This document shows positions 26,201 to 33,858 of a stretch of 64,000 nt of DNA, one piece after another; the first letter of the stretch is position 1; each line of letters begins with the position of its first letter. This DNA is from JADJNY01 sp046349615 (lineage in GTDB: Bacteria > Planctomycetota > UBA1135 > GCA-002686595), in NCBI GenBank assembly GCA_046349615.1, contig JAXMBZ010000007.1, positions 1 through 64,000 of the forward strand. Direction: 5' to 3'. Made by a program: the position numbers and the translations under genes. The notes below the pieces were generated by a model, which saw only the letters and a list, made by a program, of their open reading frames with translations, made no database searches and was not told the origin of the DNA.

Positions 26201-26763
26201 GACTCACGGGCGGGGTCGTAGCGTTGTGGCTGCGCGGCATGCCGTTCTCGATCTCGGCCGCCGTCGGATTCATCGCCCTGTCCGGCGTCGCCGTGCTCAA
26301 CGGCTTGGTGATGATCATCTTCATCAACCAACTGCGCGAGAAGGGCGAGGCAGTCGAAACCGCGATCATCCACGGCTCGATCACGCGCTTGCGGCCGGTC
26401 CTGATGACCGCGCTCGTGGCCTCGCTCGGATTCGTGCCGATGGCGCTCGCTACCGGGACGGGAGCCGAGGTGCAGCGTCCGCTCGCGACGGTCGTCATCG
26501 GCGGCCTGATCTCCAGCACGTTGCTCACGCTCGTCGTGCTCCCCGCGCTGTACCGCATCTTCACCGGAACGCGCGCCGACGGACTCCCCGGCCCGAGGCC
26601 GGAAGTTTGGGAAGCGGACGAGGGCGCGGACGCTGACACAACCCCTCGTGCGACCACTCGCGGAACGAGCGCGTCGCGCGGCAACACCGGACCCTCCAAC
26701 GCAGGCGCGGAGCCGGACGAAGGAGCGCCGCCTCACGGCGCGGCACCCAGCGCGGCGAGTTGA
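23203..26763 (+). CDS. czcA: Heavy-metal RND efflux pump (CzcA type)
   Basis: Proton-driven inner-membrane pump that expels divalent metals. The 1,186-residue protein carries the heavy-metal-RND signature DFGLIVDGAVIIVEN at 429-443, which is of the CzcA-like divalent-cation kind (Co/Zn/Cd, or Ni) and not the AIGxMVDAAIVxIEN pattern of Cu/Ag pumps. Twelve membrane segments and two periplasmic loops are recognisable. It is longer than usual (about 1,040): a His/Glu-rich insert HGHEEESEG near 690-700, an added loop in the second periplasmic domain near 860-880, and a disordered acidic tail after ALYRIF. The metal specificity beyond divalent is not determinable. It is the last gene of the C-B-A set. 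Confidence 0.94.
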   Translation: MLESLLHFSIKNRWLVVVLTAVVAAVGLFQLQRLPIDAVPDITNNQVQVNAVAPSLSPYEVEKQVTFPMENALAGIPGLESTRSLSRNGFAQVTAVFEDGVDIYFARQQVGERLREASGSLPPGVETIMGPIATGLGEVYMYTVEYEHPRGKGAVVHDGAPGWQSDGAYLTPEGSRLTTDLELAAYLREVQDWIIRPQLKSVKDVAGVDAIGGYVKQYHVQPDPMKLVSYGLTFADVVEALEKNNVSTGAGYVEHKGESYLVRATGRIESIEEIETIVIGTRNGVPIYVRDVVGPDGVGIGRELRTGSASENGEDVVVGTAVMLIGANSRTVAASVDAKMGDIQRSLPEGIRAKTVLNRTKLVDATVATVQKNLVEGAILVIAVLLLLLGNWRAALICASAIPLAMLMTATGMVQGRVSGNLMSLGAIDFGLIVDGAVIIVENSLRRLGDKQHHEGRLLTLQERLHEVMLAAREVARPSAFGQAIIITVYFPILALSGVEGKMFHPMALTVIFALIAAFALSLTFVPAMVALCVRGRVTEKDMFLVRWAKALYSPVVRAAIKIRYAVAAAAVAAFAGAVALFGSLGQEFVPTLDEKDIAMHAMRIPSTGITQSQAMQYDVERTVAKFPEVAFTYSKTGTAELASDPMPPNVSDTFIILKPREQWRSEAELDRRIAELEAARPHEAIDELDAHGHEEESEGAVAEPSHKDKLIKLIELTVQAVPGNNYEFTQPIQMRFNELISGVRGDVAVKVYGDDFTSMQETAEKVLATLQGIAGVADAKVEQTEGLPVMTVDPDRAVLARYGLNLSDVQDVVAVAMGGREAGLVFEGDRRFDLVVRLPDALRGKVDILDRLPIPLPHGEQESKEPGLPSLADDGGAALSRAPIERGFVPLGTVARIEVAEGVNQISRENGKRRIVVQCNVRGRDLGSFVTEAQGKIGTLALPAGQWLVWGGQFENLVAAKQRLSIVVPVCFAMILLLLFATFKSFKYSLLVFAAVPLGLTGGVVALWLRGMPFSISAAVGFIALSGVAVLNGLVMIIFINQLREKGEAVETAIIHGSITRLRPVLMTALVASLGFVPMALATGTGAEVQRPLATVVIGGLISSTLLTLVVLPALYRIFTGTRADGLPGPRPEVWEADEGADADTTPRATTRGTSASRGNTGPSNAGAEPDEGAPPHGAAPSAAS

Positions 26764-26865
26764 CCGTCGCCTCGATCACACGAATGGGCGATCGGCCTCC
26801 GGCGTGTAGCCGGTTCCAAGGCGCGACGCCCTACCAATGGACACCATCAACCCAGGACAACTTCG

Positions 26866-27132
26866 ATGACCCTTTCCCACACAATCCTCGGCGGGCTCGC
26901 GCTCGCCTCGACGGCCGCGCTCTTCACCACGCAAGGCGCGTCCGAGCCGATGAAGTCCGCACCCGAGTATTTCGTCACAGCCGAAGGCGACAACGCGCAC
27001 CTGTGGGTGCGAGAAGGCACTGGCCTGCGGGTCGTCGGTCACGGCGCGTGCAAGAACTGCCCGCTCGAAGCAGGGCACGACCACAAGGACGGCGAGGGAC
27101 ACGATCACGGCACGCCGGAACCGAAGAAGTAG
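26866..27132 (+). CDS. Small exported His/Cys-rich protein
   Basis: An 88-residue exported protein. A signal peptide (LGGLALASTAALFTTQGA) is followed by a domain with CKNC and a histidine-rich C-terminus (GHDHKDGEGHDHG). This pattern suggests periplasmic metal binding or a metallochaperone role beside the efflux pump. The ATG at 26866 is preceded by a weak purine-rich stretch. It has no recognised family and could be a metal buffer. Confidence 0.65.
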   Translation: MTLSHTILGGLALASTAALFTTQGASEPMKSAPEYFVTAEGDNAHLWVREGTGLRVVGHGACKNCPLEAGHDHKDGEGHDHGTPEPKK

Positions 27133-27194
27133 CTCACCCACGACGCATTCGCGCCGCGCACCATCCCCTCGCCCTCATACACAGATCCACCGCC

Positions 27195-27842
27195 ATGATT
27201 CTCACACCTCTCCTGCTCCTACTTGCCGCCCAGCCCGCTCAGGAACCTGTCTCGCGCGTTCCATCGTGACCCGTGTGACCCGGCGAGGGTGCGGGGGTCC
27301 GTGTGACCGCCGAAGGCAGCATTGAAAGTCCGTGGGTTCTTGGCGTGCGCTGGATTCCCGGCATCGACGTGGATCGTGCGGAGTTTCGCACGACGGCGAT
27401 GTACCAGTTCACGCCGACGTTTTCGGCGGGCGTGGAGGTCAACCCACTCGCATCCGACATCGGTCCCATCGCGAACTGGCTCGCAGTCTCCGAAGAAGGA
27501 AACTGGCCCGCGTTGATCTTCGGGACGAGTTCCGACCGCATCGGCACGCCGCACGGGCGAGCGATCTACGGCACGTTCTCGAAGGACCTCGAACGATGGA
27601 CCGGCCTGCCCATCGCACCGTACGTCGGCGCGTCGTTCGGAACGTTCGACGACGAGCTGGTGGGCATCGGCGGACTGCGAATCGGTTGGGGTGATCGGAT
27701 CAGCACCACGAACCTGTGGGACGGTCACAACCTGCACCACACCGTGGAGTACGGCCTCGACGGCGGGCAGCTACTCGGGCTCGTGATCGCGAATCTCGAC
27801 GAGCACTACAGCCTCGGCGTGTCGTACTCGATCCGGTTCTGA
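27195..27842 (+). pseudogene. Exported barrel-like protein, interrupted by two in-frame TGA codons
   Basis: An ATG at 27195 opens a signal peptide (MILTPLLLLLAAQPAQEP). In the same frame two stops follow (TGA at 27267-27269 and 27276-27278), and the frame then continues open from 27303 for 179 codons with a barrel-like C-terminal domain (alternating strands, GVEVNPLASDIGPIANW, GTSSDRIGTPHGRAIYGTFSK, ending SYSIRF, an aromatic end as in outer-membrane proteins). Either the gene is broken, or translation starts at the GTG at 27303 without a signal peptide. Between the stops and the GTG the decamer CCGTGTGACC occurs twice (27271-27280 and 27298-27307), hinting at a small rearrangement. Two stops 9 bases apart make recoding unlikely. 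Confidence 0.6.
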
Positions 27843-27999
27843 CATGCCAACCGACAAACGTCAGTGACCGACACTCGCTGGGCCTCCTCCCCGCGCATGT
27901 CGACGATGAGTGCGACGGAGGTCTGTCGCACTCGATGGCCTCTAGCTTCGTGGCTGCGTTCACGCCGAGCGCAGTCTGCTCTCAACCACGGAACGGCTC

Positions 28000-28425
28000 A
28001 TGAACCAACACCTGTTACCTCCGATGATCGGCACGTTGCTCGTCGCAGCGGCCATCCTCTCGCCGAGTTGCGTGTCGCACGGCGCGGGTCTCGACGCCTT
28101 GCGTGGACTCAGCGTCGTCGTCGAGCCTTGCGCCGACCTCGACCTGAACGCGCGCTTGCTCGACCTCGATGGCGACCTACACGTACACGGAAGCGTGCGG
28201 GCCAGAGGGATGCGTACGAACGTACCGGGCCATGTCGACGTGCTCGTTCGGACACCCGACGGCACTGAGTGGGCAAGCGGGCAGGCGAGCTACCGCCAAC
28301 GGCTCCGTAGCGGTGTTCGTGCGAAGCCGTCGCATTCGGCGTTCGACGCGACATTCGAGGGACAGCCTCCGGCGGGATCGACCGTCATTCTTCGCCACCA
28401 CGACGAGCCTCACGGCGAGCCGTGA
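28000..28425 (+). CDS. Predicted lipoprotein of unknown function
   Basis: A 141-residue protein with a lipoprotein signal (LLVAAAILSPSC). The mature part is a small beta-rich domain (SVVVEPCADLDL, DLHVHGSVRARGM, GHVDVLVRTPDG) ending in histidines HHDEPHGEP. Position between the efflux pump and the P-type ATPase suggests a metal-related envelope role; this is inference only. Confidence 0.6.
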   Translation: MNQHLLPPMIGTLLVAAAILSPSCVSHGAGLDALRGLSVVVEPCADLDLNARLLDLDGDLHVHGSVRARGMRTNVPGHVDVLVRTPDGTEWASGQASYRQRLRSGVRAKPSHSAFDATFEGQPPAGSTVILRHHDEPHGEP

Positions 28426-28449
28426 GAGCCGCGCGGACTCGATGGACGA

Positions 28450-28465
28450 GTTGAACACGCGGTCG
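28450..28465 (+). repeat. 16-bp repeat, copy 1
   Basis: GTTGAACACGCGGTCG, 29 bp upstream of the P-type ATPase start; an exact copy lies at 36988-37003 upstream of the excisionase genes. Possibly a shared promoter element. Confidence 0.45.
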
Positions 28466-28493
28466 AACTTCGCCGTCCTGTCACCCGACCGGC

Positions 28494-30473
28494 ATGATCA
28501 TGACGACTTCTCAAGCAACGATCCCAGTTCCCGCGCCACGCACCCACGAGGCCGTTGGCGGCCTGCTACGGGATCGCAAGTTCATCGCCCTTGTGGCGGC
28601 GGTCGTCGCGGTCGTCTGCTTGGAGGTGCTGTCGCTGGCGGGCTGGAGCATCCCGTCACCGTGGGCGGCGATCACGTTCAGTGCCTTCATTCTCGGCGTA
28701 GGCTGGCGCGTGCTGCGCAAAGGGGTCGACGCGCTGACTCGTCTGCGTTTCAGCAGTATCAACCTGCTGATGCTCGTCGCCACGGTGGCGGCCTTCTACC
28801 TCGGCCAGTACGCGGAGGCGGCCGTCGTCATCGTCCTGTACACGCTCGGCGAGCAGCTTGAGGACATCGGAATCCGGCAAAGCAGGAGCGCGCTCGACGC
28901 TCTCGTTCGCAAGAACCCGACGGTCGCCCGCGTGAAGGGATCTGACGTCGAGCAACCGATCGAGACCATTCCGGTCGGGACGATTCTGGTCGTCAAGCCC
29001 GGTGAGGCGATTCCCCTCGACGGTGTGATCGCAGCGGGGACGACCTCGGTCGATGAATCCGCGATCACGGGCGAGCCCCTGCCGAAGGACAGGCACGTCG
29101 GGGAGTCGGTCTTCGCCGGTACGCTCAACAAGGAGGGCGTCGTCGAGGTGCGGACCTCGAAACTGCATCGAGATACGACCCTCAGCAAGATCGTGCAGAT
29201 CACGTTCGAGGCACAGCAGTCGAAGGCCGACGCGCAGAAGTTCATCGAGAAGTTTTCTCGCGTCTACACGCCGAGCGTGCTCGCCATCGCCACGCTCGTC
29301 GTCACGGTGCCCGTTCTCTTCCTCCAGGGCTCGTTCGACGTGTGGCTACTCCAGGGCATCACGTTGCTCGTCATCGCCTGCCCGTGCGCGCTCGTCATCA
29401 GCACGCCTGTTGCCATCTACGCGGCCATCGGCAACGCCTCCAGCCGAGGCGTCATCGTCAAGGGTGGACGATACGTGGAGCTGCTCGCCCGGATCGAGGC
29501 AGTCGCCCTCGACAAGACGCGAACCATCACTCGGGGCGAACCGGAGATCAGCGACGTCATTCCCCTGGGCACGACCACGCGCGAGGAGCTGCTGGCCTGT
29601 TCTGCCGGTGCGGAAGTGTTCAGCGAGCACCCTCTGGCGCAGGCTGTCGTGGATCTCGCACGGCGCGAAGGCATCCGTCCGCACAGCGTGGACCGCGTGA
29701 AAAGCATGATCGGCAAAGGGCTCACTGCCCAATGCCTCGTGTGCGACCACAAGGACGTCTTGATCGGCAAGGTCGGCTACATCCGCGAGCTGATGCCTCT
29801 GACCGACGAAGCGGCGGCTCAGGTCGAGCGCCTGCAGCAGCAGGGTCAGACGGCAGTCGTCGTGAGCTTCGGCTCCGGCATCGCTGGGATCTTCGGCGTT
29901 GCCGACGCGATCAAGTCCGAGAGCGCGCAGACGGTGAAGGAGTTGAACCACCTTGGCATCGCAGTCGTGATGCTCACGGGGGACAACACGAAGAACGCAG
30001 CCGTCATCGCGAACTCCGTGGGCATTCAGACGGTCTACGGCGACCTGCTTCCCGAGGACAAAGCGGTGCGGTTGCAAGAGCTGATGGCCGCCCACAACGA
30101 CAACGTGGCGATGGTCGGGGACGGCGTGAACGACGCCCCGGCGCTGGCACTCGCGAGCGTGGGGATCGCGATGGGTGCCGCTGGGAGCGACACCGCGATC
30201 GAGACCGCCCCCGTCGCGCTCATGAACGACAGGCTGATCCTCGTCCCCTTCCTGATTCGCCTCGGCCGTCGCACGCTGACGACGATCCGCGTGAACACGG
30301 CTCTGGCGATCACGGTCAAGGTCGCGTTCGTGGCCTTGGCGGTACTCGGCCTGGGCAACCTCGCGCTGGCGATCGCAGCGGATGTCGGCGTCACGTTGCT
30401 CGTCATCGTCACCAGCCTACGGATCATGGTGTTCACCCCGGATGACGGTGAGGCTGGTCTCACGCGCAGCTAG
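28494..30473 (+). CDS. P1B-type heavy-metal ATPase with DKTRT motif
   Basis: ATP-driven metal exporter of the P1B class, 659 residues. Membrane helices cluster at about 28-110, 250-300 and 600-645. The ion-binding CPC lies at 296-298; the actuator motif ITGEP, the HP dipeptide (SEHPLA), TGDN and GDGVNDAP (about 542-549) are present. The phosphorylation motif, normally DKTGT, reads DKTRTIT with the phosphoryl-accepting aspartate at D340. There is no N-terminal heavy-metal-associated domain. An aspartate in the last-but-one helix (AADVGVTLL) fits Zn/Cd/Pb exporters more than copper exporters. It completes the resistance block with czcCBA; the pump clears the periplasm and this ATPase clears the cytoplasm, by family knowledge. 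Confidence 0.92.
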   Translation: MIMTTSQATIPVPAPRTHEAVGGLLRDRKFIALVAAVVAVVCLEVLSLAGWSIPSPWAAITFSAFILGVGWRVLRKGVDALTRLRFSSINLLMLVATVAAFYLGQYAEAAVVIVLYTLGEQLEDIGIRQSRSALDALVRKNPTVARVKGSDVEQPIETIPVGTILVVKPGEAIPLDGVIAAGTTSVDESAITGEPLPKDRHVGESVFAGTLNKEGVVEVRTSKLHRDTTLSKIVQITFEAQQSKADAQKFIEKFSRVYTPSVLAIATLVVTVPVLFLQGSFDVWLLQGITLLVIACPCALVISTPVAIYAAIGNASSRGVIVKGGRYVELLARIEAVALDKTRTITRGEPEISDVIPLGTTTREELLACSAGAEVFSEHPLAQAVVDLARREGIRPHSVDRVKSMIGKGLTAQCLVCDHKDVLIGKVGYIRELMPLTDEAAAQVERLQQQGQTAVVVSFGSGIAGIFGVADAIKSESAQTVKELNHLGIAVVMLTGDNTKNAAVIANSVGIQTVYGDLLPEDKAVRLQELMAAHNDNVAMVGDGVNDAPALALASVGIAMGAAGSDTAIETAPVALMNDRLILVPFLIRLGRRTLTTIRVNTALAITVKVAFVALAVLGLGNLALAIAADVGVTLLVIVTSLRIMVFTPDDGEAGLTRS

Positions 30474-31003
30474 AACCGGCGCAAGCAAGCGCACCCAACG
30501 TGGCAGTCGTCAACACACGCGCACTGGCAGCGCCCGACCGTCACAATGCGTTCGGTCGCGCACCCTTTCGCTACCGCGCTCGGCATGGTCAGGGGTAGCC
30601 CCGTTCGGAGGCCGCCCGCCCTGGGAACCTGCAAACGACCCGACCTCAGGAGAGAGCGGCCCAAGTTCGTCGGTTCTCTGTGGCGGGCTGCTGCTGGTCC
30701 CGCCTTCTCCCCTTGAGCTATCGAACGGCCCCCCCGTGGCCCCCTGCGGGCTCCTGGAGTCGTCTTCCCTCTGGGCCTCCCCGGTGCGCACACAGCGGCC
30801 CTGGGGCCGCCTGGGAGGCCATCCCATAGGTGGGAAAGAAGTTCCCCTCCTTCCCTGCTCGCCAAAGATCCTAGAACGGCTTTCACACGGTCCCCAGAGA
30901 GCCGAACACGACACCACAGCGCGCCTCGCAGGGAGGCGCAAGTCAAGCTGGGGCAAGCCCTTGAGGCGCTGACCCCGGCACAGCTACAGCCTTGGGGGAC
31001 ACC
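30474..31003. other. 530-bp non-coding stretch after the P-type ATPase
   Basis: No gene is seen. It holds several GC hairpins: a terminator-like one at 30682-30704 followed by TTCT, GCGGCC-CTGG-GGCCGC at 30795-30810, and a 7-bp stem at 30921-30939. The last lies about 65 bp upstream of the next gene and could be part of its leader. Confidence 0.5.
30682..30704 (+). terminator. Terminator-like hairpin
   Basis: GGCGGG (30682-30687) pairs with CCCGCC (30699-30704) around an 11-nt loop and is followed by TTCTCCCC. The short T-run makes this moderate; it would end the metal-resistance transcript. Confidence 0.45.
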
Positions 31004-31924
31004 ATGAAAGCCACGTTTCCGACCCGCCTCGCCGGGGGTCTTTGCGCCGCGCTCACCGCGTCGCTCGTCATAATCGCCTGCGCCGGAACGACCTCGTTTC
31101 GGGTCGGGGCCAACATCGCCGGGCAGGAGGGCTCGGCCGAGTTCCATCACGACTCCTCGACCCGCAAGGTCAGGATCACGAACGCGACCGGCGAGGCGAT
31201 GGACGTATCGTTCCGTGATGCCAACGGCAATCCGGTCGGCTCGACGAGCCACGGCGTCGCGTCCGGCGGCAGCGTCGACGTTCCGGCTGGCGCGACCGAG
31301 GTCGTCGTGAGCACGCCCGCCACGCCTCCGCCGCCGAGCGGCAGCACGGGCGGCCACATGGCCGAGATCGACGAGTGCGGCTCGCTCGCCGCGCAGCAGA
31401 CTGGCGCGCACCAGCGCGTCGCTGCCCAGCAGCTTCGCACCTACAGGCTCCGCGTCGCGCCGCTCGTCGTCGACGAGGACGGCAACGATCGGTTCGCGAA
31501 CGTCAGCTTCGACTGCAACGTGCTCGCGCCCGTGAGTGGCTGGGATGCGCAGACGGACGGCTGGAACCTCGTCAGCCCGATCCTGTTCGCCGGTCCGGGC
31601 ACGCCCGTGCCCACGAACGTGGACGTCCTGAGCTTCGTCCGCGTGCAGCGCGAGAAGCTCGGCGCGCGCATCGTGGCGGCGGACCTCGGTCGCTTCACGA
31701 ACTTCCAGCTCGACTGGAACGGCGTGTACGCCTACGCCGACTTGGCGGCCGGTCATGGCGTGAACTCCTTCTCGGTCGCGAACGGTTGGGGCGTGTGCGA
31801 GGCGTTCATCCCGCTCGCCGACTTCGATCTGCCGACCAACCTGAACGGCGGCACGCTCACGCTGGCGAACACGGGCGACCCGCAACCGCAGCAGGTTTCG
31901 ACGTTCGTCCAGTTCTTCCCGTGA
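31004..31924 (+). CDS. Predicted lipoprotein of unknown function
   Basis: A 306-residue protein with a lipoprotein signal (LTASLVIIACAG). The mature protein has an N-terminal beta domain (FRDANGNPVGSTSHG), a proline/serine linker (TPPPPSGSTGG), and a larger C-terminal domain with four cysteines but no known motif. The ATG at 31004 is preceded by GGGGGA at a suitable distance. A 10-bp hairpin follows the stop. No family recognised. Confidence 0.6.
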   Translation: MKATFPTRLAGGLCAALTASLVIIACAGTTSFRVGANIAGQEGSAEFHHDSSTRKVRITNATGEAMDVSFRDANGNPVGSTSHGVASGGSVDVPAGATEVVVSTPATPPPPSGSTGGHMAEIDECGSLAAQQTGAHQRVAAQQLRTYRLRVAPLVVDEDGNDRFANVSFDCNVLAPVSGWDAQTDGWNLVSPILFAGPGTPVPTNVDVLSFVRVQREKLGARIVAADLGRFTNFQLDWNGVYAYADLAAGHGVNSFSVANGWGVCEAFIPLADFDLPTNLNGGTLTLANTGDPQPQQVSTFVQFFP

Positions 31925-31942
31925 GCTAACGGCAAGCTACGC

Positions 31943-31971
31943 GCGGGAGGCCGCTCCGATGGGCCTCCCGC
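31943..31971 (+). terminator. GC hairpin after lipoprotein gene
   Basis: GCGGGAGGCC (31943-31952) pairs perfectly with GGCCTCCCGC (31962-31971) around a 9-nt loop, 18 bp after the stop. No T-run follows, so it may slow or process the transcript and not terminate it. It covers an alternative ATG at 31959 for the next gene, which argues for the later start. Confidence 0.45.
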
Positions 31972-31982
31972 ACCTTCGCCCC

Positions 31983-32723
31983 ATGCGCGCCGTCCTCACC
32001 CTCGTCCTGCTCGCGCTCGCGTCGTGCGCGTCGACCGAGTTCGATCGCGCGCCGCTGACGTGCGACACCGGGTTCGGAACGGTTCGCGGCTTCGCTGCGG
32101 AGGATGTCGAGGAAGTCGGTCGTCTCGTGCGCGATCTCGCGCCGCGCGTCCGGGAGATCCTGCGACCCGAGCGCGCCGAGCCCGTGCGCGTCGTCGTGCT
32201 CGACACGCCCGCCGATCCGAACGCGAAGGCGTTCACGCACGAGTTCGTCCGCGAGGGGCACCTCGTCGATCGGTTCATCGTCGTCGGCTCGGCGGGTCGG
32301 CACCTGCGCGCGTTCCTCGTAGCGCACGAATGCGTCCACTGGCTTGCCGACGGGCCGTGGGATCGGCTACCGCTCGCACTGGAGGAGGGCCTCGCCGACC
32401 TGATCGCCTGCCAGCTCGATCCGGTCGGGCGCGCGGCGAAGCTCTACGACCTCGCGCACGTTCCACCGAGGGCGAGCTTCGAGGAGATCGAGGTCGCGCT
32501 CCGCGTCACGCGCGAGACGTGGGCGGGGCTCACGGCCGCCGAACGCGAGCGCGCGTACTGGGTCGGCTACGTCGTCGCGAGCCGTCTTGGCGTGGAGGGG
32601 CTGCGCGAGCTGTGCGTGGAGGCCCAAGCCGAAGGGCTCCGCACCGTGCCGATCGAGCGCGTGCTCGCGCTGGCCGGTCTCGGCACAGACATGAGGGCGT
32701 GGAACGCGGCGCTTCGCGACTGA
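31983..32723 (+). CDS. Lipoprotein zinc metallopeptidase-like protein, paralogue 2
   Basis: A 246-residue predicted lipoprotein (LTLVLLALASC). The zinc motif HECVH is at 115-119 and the third-ligand glutamates at 134-135 (LALEEGLADLI). Layout and the C-terminal repeat-like segment (WVGYVVASRLGVEGLRELC, IERVLALAGLG) match the paralogue at 16663-17442. Codon use here is more GC-rich than in paralogue 1, suggesting the two copies came separately. A start at the upstream ATG 31959 is in frame but overlaps a hairpin. Confidence 0.75.
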   Translation: MRAVLTLVLLALASCASTEFDRAPLTCDTGFGTVRGFAAEDVEEVGRLVRDLAPRVREILRPERAEPVRVVVLDTPADPNAKAFTHEFVREGHLVDRFIVVGSAGRHLRAFLVAHECVHWLADGPWDRLPLALEEGLADLIACQLDPVGRAAKLYDLAHVPPRASFEEIEVALRVTRETWAGLTAAERERAYWVGYVVASRLGVEGLRELCVEAQAEGLRTVPIERVLALAGLGTDMRAWNAALRD

Positions 32724-32773
32724 TCGGGAACGTCGATCGCGGCCCTGAGGCGGGCCGAGGGGGGCTCATCCAT

Positions 32774-32788
32774 GTGACACGTTGTCAT
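32774..32788. repeat. Palindrome copy 5 (GTGACA-CGT-TGTCAT)
   Basis: First of two tandem copies, 19 bp apart centre to centre, between convergent gene ends; last base of the right arm differs from the consensus. Confidence 0.75.
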
Positions 32789-32792
32789 CCGC

Positions 32793-32807
32793 GTGACAGC
32801 GTGTCAT
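32793..32807. repeat. Palindrome copy 6 (GTGACA-GCG-TGTCAT)
   Basis: Second tandem copy. The stop codon of the serine recombinase (32804-32806) lies inside its right arm. Confidence 0.75.
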
Positions 32808-33493
32808 CCGTTCGCCGGGCGGAGGAGGAGGCTGCGCACCACCTTGGGAGACCAGCCTCCGTCGCCGCCCTGTTTCGTGGGCACGTCGCGTTCGTTCAGC
32901 GCGGCGGCAATCTGCCGGAGGGTCATCCCCTGGTCCCTGAACTTCCGAATGCGCTGCAGGACCCGCTGCTCGGCACGGTTGACTACGAGCACCTCTCCTG
33001 CGGGATCGAAGTCCCAGCCGAACGGGGGATACCGGCTGATTCGGCGTCCGGTCTTGCGCATGTGCGCCATCGCGCTCTTCGTCCGCTCGGCCACTTGGTC
33101 GCGCTCAAACTCGGCGAGAACGGCCAAGAGCCGGAAGATCATCGTCCCAGCGGCGCTCGACGTGTCGAGCCGCTCGCTCAGACTCACGAGCTGGGCTCCG
33201 GCCTTCGCGAGCCGCTCGCTGATGGTCAGCGTGTCGCGCGTGCTCCTTGCGAGCCTCGACAGGCTGTACACGATCAACGTTCCCTTGCGCTTGCAGACGG
33301 CGTCGAGCGCGTCCTTCAGCCCAGGTCGCTGCGACATCGACGACCCGCTGACACCTGCGTCCTTGAAAACGATCAGCTCGGGCTCGTCGTTGAGTTTCGC
33401 CCAAGATTCGAGCTTGGCCTTCTGGGCGTCCAAGCTGATGCCGTCCTGGGCTTGACCGTCCGTGCTGACCCTGATGTAGCCGATCGCAACCAT
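32804..33493 (-). CDS. Serine recombinase of the resolvase/invertase family
   Basis: A 229-residue small serine recombinase. The catalytic N-terminal domain begins IGYIRVSTDGQ, where the serine is the nucleophile, followed by the conserved YSLSRLARSTRDTL block and the helix E region (LLAVLAEFERDQVAERTKSAM). The C-terminus (LRQIAAALNERDVPTKQG…WSPKVVRSLL) is a helix-turn-helix DNA-binding part. ATG at 33491-33493 chosen; upstream in-frame sequence is not conserved. Such enzymes resolve cointegrates or invert segments. It may act on the tandem palindromes that overlap its own 3' end, but that is conjecture. Confidence 0.88.
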   Translation of the reverse strand: MVAIGYIRVSTDGQAQDGISLDAQKAKLESWAKLNDEPELIVFKDAGVSGSSMSQRPGLKDALDAVCKRKGTLIVYSLSRLARSTRDTLTISERLAKAGAQLVSLSERLDTSSAAGTMIFRLLAVLAEFERDQVAERTKSAMAHMRKTGRRISRYPPFGWDFDPAGEVLVVNRAEQRVLQRIRKFRDQGMTLRQIAAALNERDVPTKQGGDGGWSPKVVRSLLLRPANG

Positions 33494-33858
33494 GCACCCA
33501 CACGATCGCTCGACAGCGGGCCTCAGGCGGAGCGAATCCAGATCCCAACCGCCCCCTTGGGAACAGCCGAGGGCGTCCGGTACCCCTCGGGGTGGGAAGA
33601 ACCTTCCCGCTCCCGGTCTGCAGCGGCCTGGAAAACACCTCCGTCTCCCAGCCGGTCGTCCACGGCCCGCGTCCGCAAGCAGCTCGCGCGTCGGGAATCG
33701 ACCCGAGCGGCGATAGACTGCTTGCGGGCGCTGCTGGGAGGTGTGTCGCTTCGCGAGCGGCGACGCATCCGGGAAGCTCAGCGGTGCCCGCTCTCTCGGG
33801 CCGGTGGCTCCCTGCCACCGGCCCTCCTGATTGACGCTACCAGCGGTGTGGAAACGCA
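33494..33858. other. 365-bp non-coding stretch between the recombinase and AbiV-like gene
   Basis: No supported gene. A near-perfect palindrome GGGAAG-AAC-CTTCCC lies near 33596-33610, and a strong hairpin at 33798-33824 precedes the AbiV-like gene. A promoter for the divergent genes is expected but none is clear. Confidence 0.5.
33798..33824 (+). terminator. Strong GC hairpin upstream of the AbiV-like gene
   Basis: An 11-bp perfect stem (GGGCCGGTGGC with GCCACCGGCCC) around TCCCT, followed by TCCTGATT. It sits 34 bp before the ATG of the defence gene. It could insulate that gene from read-through or act as an attenuator. Confidence 0.5.

Noticed and set aside
27267..27278. Selenocysteine recoding at the two TGAs after the signal peptide
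   Set aside because: Two stops nine bases apart with no SECIS-like hairpin make decay or an internal start more likely.
33492..33716. 74-codon plus-strand frame upstream of the AbiV-like gene
   Set aside because: It has no conserved features, starts inside the recombinase start codon region, and is proline/arginine-rich like shadow frames.
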